Shown here piece by piece: positions 1 to 8,556 of a stretch of DNA of 64,000 nucleotides. The position numbers and the translations under genes are program-made. Source of the DNA: Bryoerythrophyllum caledonicum (taxonomy: Eukaryota; Streptophyta; Bryopsida; Pottiales; Pottiaceae); contig OZ020523.1 of the NCBI GenBank assembly GCA_963971425.1, positions 16,054,867 through 16,118,866 on the forward strand. Reading direction: 5' to 3'. Every line of letters begins with the position of its first letter. Position 1 is the first letter of the stretch. The notes under the pieces were generated by a model. The model was not told the origin of the DNA. It was given only the letters and a program-made list of their open reading frames with translations, and did no database searches.

Positions 1-2142
1 GGTATTGGCTTCTATTATAGCCCTTCCCTCAAATGCTGCCACAATGTCCACCTTCTCCATCTTATTTTTCTTCTCTTCTAGAGGTCTTGGTGATTTGGTT
101 GATTTCTTCAAGCCGTTCACCCCCTCTAACTCTCCATTTACCACATGATGGCATTCCAAAAGATTCTTTGATTTCGCAAAATCTTTCTTCTCACCAATGG
201 TGTATCCTTTGGCAATCATGTGCAAAATCTCATCCTCCTCTTCATCAGTGAGACAAAGCTCTTCTTCTTCACCACCATCATCATCTACCGCCCTTTTCTC
301 CTTTGCCTCTGGCTCACACATCAAGGCAAATACTTGCCCAACCTCTTCCTCTTCATCTTCAGTCATGTGGGTGTCCAAAGCCTTCACCATGACTGTCTCA
401 GCTGTCATCTGTCTCTTCCTCTTGATGACATCAATAATCAGCTCATGAAAATCCTTTTTGGCAATGCCAAGAGCTTCTCTGAGCGTGAATTCAATCTTGG
501 CATCCAAGATTCTCTCTTCCAACACCCCCTTCATGTCAATGGAAGATTCAATATCAGATTTCAACTTATAAGCGGGTCCCTTTCCCTTGCCTTTGTTAGA
601 ATCTTCTTTTTCTTTGCCCTTCTTGTTGCCACTTGGTTCTCCCCACACTTTCTCAGGTAGTGGTGCATCTCCTAGGTGAACAAATGAAGGTTTAGCAGGC
701 CTTGAGCGTGTATGAACACCAGGCTTTTCTTCGTTGGCAGCCTCTTTTGCACCTTGAGGCCTCTTCTTCTGTGCAGGCTCTTCAACATCACCTTCATCAG
801 CAGCTCTACCTCTTTTTTCTTCCACAGAGGCTTCGTGTCGCTCATCATCACTTTGCACCTCACCCAAAAATGCTCTGATGCTGATAGCATCCACTGGGTC
901 TTCCCATCCGGTTGCCTTTCTTATGGCTTGAGCTCCTCTCTTCAATGTTTCAACACATGGAGTCAATTTGGCCTCAACCGGATGATAATCCACTCCAATG
1001 GCAAATGCCTCTGCACCTTGTACATGCATGCCACTTGATCTTTCAGATTTGTCCTCCATTAGCTTCTTCATTCCTCCTTTGCCAAAATTAGTGGGTACTG
1101 GCAAGTCGGTGGCCTTATCATGGATCTTTCCATCCTTGAAGTGCACAATGCCTTCTTTAAGAGCCACATCAAGAGACATACAACCACGAAGATTGTGGTC
1201 TTCCTCTTCATCGCACCACAAGCACCTCCTCACAAATTTTCTCACACCATCAGATGATTGAGAAGAATTTGATGTTCGTGACTTCCGCAGCTCGTTCATT
1301 TCCACCCTCAACTCCTTGAAACCCTTGATAAGCTCATCGAGGGCACCTCCTTCAACAATTTTTGCAGCCTTTGAAGTAGATGGCTCAGTTTTAGAGGACG
1401 CTGGAGTTTTTGAAAGCTTCTGAGCTGGAGCAACGGTTGCTTCAATTCGAGTGACAACGCCCCTAGACTTCACTCGCCGTTGTTTGGCAATAAGAGTGAC
1501 AGTCTCTTCAATTCTCCTCCAGTCATTCGTGAAACCACCTTCAGTAGTTCGGTCACCCAAAAGTAGAAGCAGTCTATCTTCCAAAACAGCATCTGCTGCT
1601 TGAAGAAACAACTCTGCCTTTCTAGTATCCAAAAGGCGTCTCTCTGCCATTGGCAGCTGGCTGTACTTCTTCTCAAAATCACGCAACAACTCATTCGGCC
1701 CCATATCGTTTCCAGGTTGCTGCTCCACCCAATCCAAAAAAGACCTCTTGGTCATCCTCTCCGAATCTTCATCAAAGTATTCATCTCGCAATCTTTCTTC
1801 AAAGATTGTCCAAGATGTCACAGCCTCATCTTCAATTATCTCGCGTATCCGTTCTCGAATCTCAGGTATCACAGCCAAGCCAAAGGTCTCAACCATGCGA
1901 TTTTCTGGCACTTGATGAACCTCCATTTCGCAAAGATACACCCGTAGGAAGCTTGTGATGTTCTTCCCATCAAACCTTCCAATCTTGTCCACAATTCCTT
2001 TCAGAGCTTTCGTGGAACTCTGGCCACCAATCGGCTGTGCTCTCTGTTGCTCCATAAGCATCGCCAGAGCACCAAGAAGCCTCTCCATAATTGGTTGAGC
2101 TCCACCGGAACCATCACCAATAGAACCTCCAGAATCACCCAT
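1..2142 (-). CDS. partial second copy of the Ty3 gag-type ORF (cut by the window start)
   Basis: This is the 5' part of the same gag-type reading frame seen in full at 8557-11124, with the same start context and the same deduced residues. It belongs to the second internal region of the tandem element, and its 3' part lies before position 1. It is a virus-like fossil or recent copy, not a host gene. Confidence 0.85.
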   Translation of the reverse strand, partial: MGDSGGSIGDGSGGAQPIMERLLGALAMLMEQQRAQPIGGQSSTKALKGIVDKIGRFDGKNITSFLRVYLCEMEVHQVPENRMVETFGLAVIPEIRERIREIIEDEAVTSWTIFEERLRDEYFDEDSERMTKRSFLDWVEQQPGNDMGPNELLRDFEKKYSQLPMAERRLLDTRKAELFLQAADAVLEDRLLLLLGDRTTEGGFTNDWRRIEETVTLIAKQRRVKSRGVVTRIEATVAPAQKLSKTPASSKTEPSTSKAAKIVEGGALDELIKGFKELRVEMNELRKSRTSNSSQSSDGVRKFVRRCLWCDEEEDHNLRGCMSLDVALKEGIVHFKDGKIHDKATDLPVPTNFGKGGMKKLMEDKSERSSGMHVQGAEAFAIGVDYHPVEAKLTPCVETLKRGAQAIRKATGWEDPVDAISIRAFLGEVQSDDERHEASVEEKRGRAADEGDVEEPAQKKRPQGAKEAANEEKPGVHTRSRPAKPSFVHLGDAPLPEKVWGEPSGNKKGKEKEDSNKGKGKGPAYKLKSDIESSIDMKGVLEERILDAKIEFTLREALGIAKKDFHELIIDVIKRKRQMTAETVMVKALDTHMTEDEEEEVGQVFALMCEPEAKEKRAVDDDGGEEEELCLTDEEEDEILHMIAKGYTIGEKKDFAKSKNLLECHHVVNGELEGVNGLKKSTKSPRPLEEKKNKMEKVDIVAAFEGRAIIEANT

Positions 2143-2856
2143 TGTCCTCAACAAAGCTAGCAGCCCCAAAGCGCTCTCAGTGGAAGCACCAAATGTCGAG
2201 TAGCGAGAGTTTTCTTTGGGAAATCGCGGAGATCCTAGCTGCTGCTAGAAATGGTTTGAGAACAAAGGTTGTCTCCAAATAAATCTCTAGTCTTGACCAC
2301 GAATTCCTCTTGTCTTCAAGTCTTAGTCTTCACTCTTCATTCTTCAGTCTTCAATCTTCAAACTCCTCCCCGTTGGCCTATCCTGTGGTGGTTCTAAAGG
2401 GTTAAAGGTAAGGGTAGGTGATAAGAAACCACGGCCTCGGACGGGTAAAACGGGACGGCCAAACCACGAGCTGACCGTCCGAAAGATTGGCTCCTAAACT
2501 TCAAACCCACGGTGACCAGCAATCGCGCCTCACCGGTGGGAACAACATAAACACGACCGTGTGGGCCATTAACCCCACTTCGCCGCAACAAAGTTTACGA
2601 AGCAGAATTGAAAAACAACTAGCCTCCAAAATTGGCTGGGAATAACAAATAAAGACAACGAGCCTCCAAAGCCGGCTAGGAATAACAAAGCCACAAGCCA
2701 CAACACGCGAGTCTTCTTGTCTTCTTATCTTCAAGTCTTCATGTCTTCTTATCTTCAAGTCTTGAAGTGTTCAAAAACACAAAAGACCTCCCAAAGTTCT
2801 TTACCCCACTAGCTGCGAGCTTCTAATTGATGCCACAGATGGTTCGAGCCGCCAAA
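2143..2856 (-). other. 5' leader of the second Ty3 internal region
   Basis: This stretch lies between the shared LTR and the gag start and repeats 11125-11838. It contains two pyrimidine-rich blocks built from TCTTCAAG/TCTTCTTG words (about 2290-2360 and 2705-2765). A TGGCGGCTCG sequence lies just inside the LTR end, where a primer-binding site is expected, but I cannot match it to a tRNA 3' end, so the primer is unknown. Confidence 0.6.
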
Positions 2857-3832
2857 TGTCAAGTGCTATAACTTTTTGGAAAGCTGGTGCAATAAGCTAA
2901 CACCCTCCAAAATCTCAGGTTATTCTAAACTACCTTCTAAAAGTTATGGAGGTTCAAAGTTTGTGCCTTCTTATGTCAATGGCAGCAAACCCCTCCAACT
3001 TCGGCGGCTATAACTTCTATACTACGATTCTAAATGAGCAGTATAATAGCTTTATAGAAAGCTAGTTTAATAAGCTACAATTCCTCTAAATTTCACTTCA
3101 AACTAATCTACTAACTAAAAGTTATGTGAGCTTAAAACTCACGCCTCTTCACTTCCAAGACAGCAGAACTCTCTTCTACTTAGATGACTATAACTTTTTC
3201 ATAGCACACTTAAATGAGTCGAGTGATAGCTTCTTAGAAAGCTAGTTCAATGAGGTATACTTCTCTCAAATTTCAAGTCCAAACACAAAGTATCGAAGCT
3301 GTGGTGAAGGCCCGAAGTTGCTGCTCCTCTAATTGGGTAGCGGCCAACTACTCCTCACTCAATCTCTCATAACTTTTGCGTATAAACTCCAAATTGAACA
3401 AAAACACTGCTCAAAGAAGCGCAACTTCACAAGGAACAACTTCACAAATTTTCATAACATTCTCATAAAAAACGAGTACACACCGCCCGATCTTCCTCTC
3501 GGGAATTTTCTCACAGCACTCTCTACACACCAAAAACACACACCAAGAGGAAAGGAGAGTCGCCCCTTATCCTTCCACATCAGCCCATGCCTAAGCCACA
3601 TGGGCATCTAAAGCCTATTGGTTAACCTCCAAAAGCACTCTAAAGTCTATCAAGATAAGATAGGAAAGAAACCCCAACCATTGGGCTTCAAAAGGTGTGG
3701 TTCCAAAAGAATTCTAAGACGGTCAAACTTTTTCTTAGTTTCTTTTCTTTTTCTTTCTTGAATCTTGATCTAATATAAACATAAACACACAACAAACTCC
3801 TCTATTAACAACTAAATGGATCCTACCTTCAT

Positions 3833-4255
3833 CTAACCGTATAAAAACTCTAGAATTTGACGGAGCACCGCAGAAACATAACTTGTTCTCCGTTCATCGC
3901 TTAAAATGGTCAGCGGCCCTCGAAGCCAAAGACGGTGGCCCATCTCATTAGAAAAGCGACTCACCATTTGGCCTTCATTGGTATTTTCAAAACACCCTTC
4001 AAACACCATCTGACGGCCACCCGTCAATGAAGCTTCAGCCTCCAATACAATCACTAGAACTTTTGCGTCCGGTTGTAGATTCACAAATGCAAGTTGCCGT
4101 AGACTTGGATCTGGACGTGGTTGAACACGACGCTCGGAAGGCCCCGCTTCATCTCGCACTCGCCGTCTGGAAGTTGATGGCTGAGAAGATTGAAACGGAT
4201 CCTCCGGTAATTGCGATAACGACAACTCCCACTCATCTGGGTCTTGAGAATCCAT
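3833..4255 (-). CDS. 140-residue ORF inside the Ty3 LTR, function unknown
   Basis: The reading frame starts at an ATG about 70 bases downstream of an LTR TATA box, so it would be the first ORF of any transcript begun in this LTR. The predicted protein opens MDSQDPDEWELSLSQLP. Its first ~50 residues are rich in acidic, Ser, Pro and Arg residues; the rest is more compact (for example ERRTSYVSAVLRQILEFLYG at the C-terminus). I recognise no domain and see no membrane segment. The same ORF is present in the other LTR. It could be a real leader protein or a chance frame kept because the LTRs are young. Confidence 0.45.
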   Translation of the reverse strand: MDSQDPDEWELSLSQLPEDPFQSSQPSTSRRRVRDEAGPSERRVQPRPDPSLRQLAFVNLQPDAKVLVIVLEAEASLTGGRQMVFEGCFENTNEGQMVSRFSNEMGHRLWLRGPLTILSDERRTSYVSAVLRQILEFLYG

Positions 4256-4322
4256 ACTATCAACTCTAAGCTATCCAAGCTATTGGCTTGAAGCAAATCA
4301 TGTGAGGCAAAGAAACTATCTT

Positions 4323-4332
4323 CCTTTTTATA
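4323..4332 (-). promoter_or_regulatory. LTR TATA box
   Basis: The minus strand reads TATAAAAAGG here, inside the LTR and about 70 bases before the LTR ORF start. The copy in the other LTR is at 13305-13314. Transcription would be expected to begin about 25-30 bases downstream. Confidence 0.55.
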
Positions 4333-4851
4333 TCTCTCAGTAACTTCTTTAAGAAGCTTGCCTTCACTGAATTACTCAAATAGCCATAAATAATTCTATT
4401 TTAACTAAAAGTAGTCCGCATCAAAAGATCTGGCTAAAGGACAAGGTCGCGACATTGTACAGTCCCTCAACAGTTGTATAAAGCCACCTTGAGTCCACTA
4501 ATGGTCGCCAAGTTGCGGACTTGGTTGGCTGTCAAGGTCCGTCGATTGTTGCCTGCCGGTTCCGGGTTCGAGCTTTATCAAACTCGTTGAACGGCCTGGA
4601 TAGTTGCAACTTGGTACTTGCTAGTGAAAGCAGGAAATAAGCAGCCAACCGGCCACCTACGCTTCCCTGAGCTACAGTGACAAGATGCAGGCTTCCAAGT
4701 TATGCTAACAAGCTCCGGTTACCCCCCATTGAACCAAACCGTGGATTTCTCCACGACCCCAACCTTTTGTATCCTTCTCCTCATATTCTATCCGATGTCT
4801 AAGGCAACATCTTTAATATTTTCACACAATATATTAATTTACAACGCGACA

Positions 4852-4867
4852 TGCACCCCCTCTAAAC
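4852..4867 (-). other. polypurine tract of the Ty3 element
   Basis: On the element strand AGAGGGGGTGCA lies directly before the TGTC start of the downstream LTR. This is where the plus-strand primer of LTR retrotransposons is located. Confidence 0.65.
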
Positions 4868-4903
4868 CTGCACATCCTCTGGTATGTGTCAAGTTTAGCC
4901 TTC

Positions 4904-7900
4904 TTAATTTTCCTCCGCGCTTTGATTATCATTCTCTGACTCTTCCTTTGTTTCTGGTTGAGTATCAGACGCATCAAAGTCATTGATTTCTAACCCTCCA
5001 CCTCTTCTCCGAAACACTTTGATACGCTTGCCGGCCACAGGAATCCTCAATGGAGTTCCATCCAATTCTCGTAGTGGGTAAGTAGCATTATTATGCACTT
5101 TGATCACCACGTAAGGTCCAAACCATCGCCTTGCAAACTTTCTGACTGTACTGTGTTGATGCTCCAAAGTACTATCAAACACCAACACCCAGTCTCCTTC
5201 TTCAATCTTCCTCATTCTCAAACGGTGGGTTCTATCAAACCTTTCCTTGTTGCCAAGCCTAGCAGCCTTGAGCCTTTCCAAAGCTTTTTGCATATGCTCG
5301 GGCAATCTTCCAAGCTGCTGAATGCGTAGCTCCAATAATTTTTCTGTTGTAACATTGTCTTCCCAAGATAGAAATACCCAGGTTGGAATAGATTCTTCTC
5401 CAGGCATTATAGGTTTGTGTCCATGCATAAGCTCAATCCGCATATAACCAGTGACTGTGCTATGTGTGGTTCTATCAGTCCATAGAGCAAACGGGAGCAA
5501 TCTTGGCCAAAGGTTAGGCTTTCCTTTACAGGCCTTAACCAATGCGTGAATGATAGAAGGATGACCTCTCTCAATCTTGCCATTGGCCTCCGGATTGTAA
5601 GCCGTTGTCAGCCTCAATTGCACCCCATATCTTTGGAAGAATTCTCGTGCTTCACTAGCATCCAATTCTCCTCTATCTGCTCGCATTCGACCAATACTCC
5701 CATACCGACTGGAAATATCCTCGAGTATAAATCGGCAAATCCCTTCTGTCCTCTTGGTTCGCAAAGCCCTTCCTTCAACAAAATTTGAAAGTTCTTCTCT
5801 TGCCAATACAAGATATTTCATTCCCCAAATCCCAGGTGGCATCGCAACCAAATCAATCATCCATTGAAAGTGAATGGAAGGAGGGTAAGTGGGATGCAGT
5901 TCATCTCTATGTCGGATCTTTGATTGCAGCTGACATGTAATACATGAAGCCACAAACTCCTCAACGTCCTTGTATAAGCCCTTCCACCAATATCGTTCCT
6001 TGATTTTTGTGTAAGTGGCCCAAATCCCTCTGTGACCAGCCCAAAGTGCATCATGAAATTCCTTGAGCACTTGCACTTTGGTCTCAAAATCACCCACTAC
6101 TCTCAAAGGTAATTCATCAGCCCTCTTTGCCCTCTTCCATAGGAATCCATTACGTAAAAGATATCCATAGGACTGTTGTCTGATGTCTTTGAAGGTCTTT
6201 TCAATCCATCCTTCTTGCCTCTTCAAAGTGCTCAAATAAAGTCCAATTTCTTTGAGCCTCCCTTCATATAACTCTTCTTTGAATGACAATATCTCATTCT
6301 TTGAACGTCCTCCATTTGTAGCCAACACATATGCTTCATCTGAGTGGTCCTCACTGTCTCCATGAGCCATCATTTCTTCTTCGTGAAAGTATCTGGCTCT
6401 TGATAACATATCCGCCACAAGATTCTTCTTCCCAATAATGTGTACCAAAACTGGGTTCAAAGATTTGATGTATGCTATCCATCGCAACATAGCAATGTCC
6501 GGTGAAGAGCAGTTGGCAATCATGCCAAGAAGAGGTAAGCAGTCAGTCTCTAATACAACATTTGCGCCAATCAAGTAGTTTCTGTCTGCTTTCAAAGCTG
6601 TTAGCGCACCCCAAAGCTCTCTCTTGACTTGTGGATATGCCCTTTGACGTTCCGTAAGGATCCTTGCTCCAAATCGGATAGCAAACCGATTCCCTTCTGC
6701 ATCATCTTGGCCAATAGCCCATCCAATGGCTATAGGACTTGTATCAACTGTCACAATCACCGGTCTCTCACTTTTGTATTCCACTTGTTTTAGAACCGGT
6801 GGTGACTCTAAAATCTTCTTCAACTCCTCCATAGCCAAAGTTTGCTCTTGTTCCCAAAGAAATTTGTTCCTCTTTCTCAAAAGTTTATAAAGAGGCTCCG
6901 ATATATGAGCAAAATGAGGTATCCAAATTTGATAGAAGACACAAGCTCCTAGAAACCTCCTTACTTCAGTGACATTGCTACAGGCTTTCATTCTGCCAAT
7001 AGCATCCACTTTCTCAGGGTTAGGTTTCCGCCCAAATCTCCCACATAGATGTCCAACCACTAAGATTTCATCTACTCCAAACTTGGACTTGTCAATGGAC
7101 AGAGTTAAATCCACCTCTTCAAGTCTGCTCAAGATCTTGTTTACATCACTGATATGCTCGTTTACAAATACTCTGCATCCATCGTCTTGAACAGTACAGT
7201 CTCTTCTTGCCTCCGCACAACCTTTTATAGGAATATCATCTACAAAAGGTATTGTTTTCTCAGGTATAAAGTCTCTCAGAATTTGATTCATAGCATTTTG
7301 CATATGTGCTACCGAATTAGTAGCACCTTGAGGCAATGTACACATTCGCACTAATCCAAGTGGAGTTTTCATGGTTGTCAGATCTCTACTCTCAGCTGCA
7401 AGCTGGAATTGATCATAACCAGAATATAGGTCTCCAATGGAATAAATAGCATGCCCCGCAAATGCTTCTGCCACTTCATCAACAATAGGTCCAGATCCTT
7501 TGTTTCTGATCGTCACTTTGTTAGCTGGCTGCATATCTTGAATAAATCGCAATGCCCCAGACTTTTTTGGTACGGTGAACCAACGATTGGAATATGGAGC
7601 CATCGAAGGCTCAAGTATCCCCATGTATATCTTCTCCTTCAACAAATCAATCAATTTGGGAAGTAGTGCCCGTGGTACAGGTATTGGCTTCAAATCCCAA
7701 GGCACATGCGGCACAGTAAAAATAACCATCGGCGCAACCACACTTGGTTGTACACATCCAATCTCATCTGGTGAAGAAGCAAAGGCCTTTCCATGTTTAG
7801 AGAGCATATCTTGGAACTTCTTCTTTTCTAGCTCCGTTAAGAATACATCCCCTCCAATTTTCAAATTTGCCAATGTTTCTTCTGTAAACTTGTGACCAAT

Positions 7901-8425
7901 TGTCTTGGCCCCTCTCAAACTCGGTTCTCTCCCCGCTTGTCTGATGTGCTCATCCGTGTCAGATGGTAATTGGGTCGCCACAGGTTTGACTTTCTTAGCC
8001 ACTGTTTTGTACTTGGTGTTCACCATGGCCTCATATTTCAACCCATGGCTTTGACAAACACCAGCTTTTGCCACTACATGGCAAATCTCATCATACAATG
8101 CTTGTGTATGTATTTTGATTACAATATCAGAAGCATTGTTTCTCTCCCTACTAACTTGCAAGTTTTGTAAGACTTGCAAAACATCATCTGCAAAGCCTTG
8201 TTCCTCATAGACTCCAGAAATAGTCTCTTCATCTAAAAGTAAACTCACTCTTTTTAGATTTTTCTCTATCTTTTTCACCACCCTTCTATGTACAGGTTCC
8301 AAATCTTCAGCACATGTGAACCGCGAAAATCCATGCTCTGTAATACTTAAAAACCCACTTTTAATAGTATGTACAGTGGAGGGTCTTGAACTTTCAGATT
8401 CTTTTGCACCCGTGGACCTCCACAT
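4904..8425 (-). CDS. pol: Ty3/gypsy pol polyprotein (reverse transcriptase, RNase H, integrase)
   Basis: The frame of 1173 residues shows the Ty3 order. Reverse transcriptase spans roughly residues 240-480, with SIGDLYSGYDQFQLA and the catalytic PFVDDIPIKG near 395. RNase H lies around 560-680 (TVDTSPIAIGWAIGQ). The integrase has a zinc-binding HH-CC region near 790-830 (FHDALWAGHRG..., CITCQ) and a catalytic core with WMIDLVAMP, RADRGELD and NPEANGKIERGH. A C-terminal GPY/F-type region (RWFGPYVVIKVHNNATYPL) follows near 1110; I see no chromodomain. It lies downstream of the gag frame in the same element and ends just before the polypurine tract. It is a retrotransposon gene that looks whole. 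Confidence 0.92.
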   Translation of the reverse strand: MWRSTGAKESESSRPSTVHTIKSGFLSITEHGFSRFTCAEDLEPVHRRVVKKIEKNLKRVSLLLDEETISGVYEEQGFADDVLQVLQNLQVSRERNNASDIVIKIHTQALYDEICHVVAKAGVCQSHGLKYEAMVNTKYKTVAKKVKPVATQLPSDTDEHIRQAGREPSLRGAKTIGHKFTEETLANLKIGGDVFLTELEKKKFQDMLSKHGKAFASSPDEIGCVQPSVVAPMVIFTVPHVPWDLKPIPVPRALLPKLIDLLKEKIYMGILEPSMAPYSNRWFTVPKKSGALRFIQDMQPANKVTIRNKGSGPIVDEVAEAFAGHAIYSIGDLYSGYDQFQLAAESRDLTTMKTPLGLVRMCTLPQGATNSVAHMQNAMNQILRDFIPEKTIPFVDDIPIKGCAEARRDCTVQDDGCRVFVNEHISDVNKILSRLEEVDLTLSIDKSKFGVDEILVVGHLCGRFGRKPNPEKVDAIGRMKACSNVTEVRRFLGACVFYQIWIPHFAHISEPLYKLLRKRNKFLWEQEQTLAMEELKKILESPPVLKQVEYKSERPVIVTVDTSPIAIGWAIGQDDAEGNRFAIRFGARILTERQRAYPQVKRELWGALTALKADRNYLIGANVVLETDCLPLLGMIANCSSPDIAMLRWIAYIKSLNPVLVHIIGKKNLVADMLSRARYFHEEEMMAHGDSEDHSDEAYVLATNGGRSKNEILSFKEELYEGRLKEIGLYLSTLKRQEGWIEKTFKDIRQQSYGYLLRNGFLWKRAKRADELPLRVVGDFETKVQVLKEFHDALWAGHRGIWATYTKIKERYWWKGLYKDVEEFVASCITCQLQSKIRHRDELHPTYPPSIHFQWMIDLVAMPPGIWGMKYLVLAREELSNFVEGRALRTKRTEGICRFILEDISSRYGSIGRMRADRGELDASEAREFFQRYGVQLRLTTAYNPEANGKIERGHPSIIHALVKACKGKPNLWPRLLPFALWTDRTTHSTVTGYMRIELMHGHKPIMPGEESIPTWVFLSWEDNVTTEKLLELRIQQLGRLPEHMQKALERLKAARLGNKERFDRTHRLRMRKIEEGDWVLVFDSTLEHQHSTVRKFARRWFGPYVVIKVHNNATYPLRELDGTPLRIPVAGKRIKVFRRRGGGLEINDFDASDTQPETKEESENDNQSAEEN

Positions 8426-8556
8426 TCCACGTGTGCTGTTTAGAAATCCGAAAAAGTATGAGAAGTAGGTAGAGGACCATCTCTGAGTTGGACACGGTGC
8501 CTCTCATTCTCAGATCTCACTGTCAAGAATTGCACGGATCTCTTGCCATCAAGACT

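Larger units (their letters stand above)
2857..4851 (-). repeat. Ty3 LTR, shared between the two internal regions
   Basis: The 1995 bp repeat begins TGTC and ends GACA on the plus strand and recurs at 11839-13833. On the element's own strand it contains a TATA box at about 4332-4323 and, about 70 bases further on, a 140-codon ORF (4255-3833). A purine-rich tract lies just outside at 4852-4867, as expected for the polypurine tract next to a 3' LTR. Confidence 0.9.

Noticed and set aside
4540-4600. GGTTCCGGGTTCGAG as a tRNA T-arm
   Set aside because: No acceptor stem or anticodon arm can be formed around it; it is LTR sequence.
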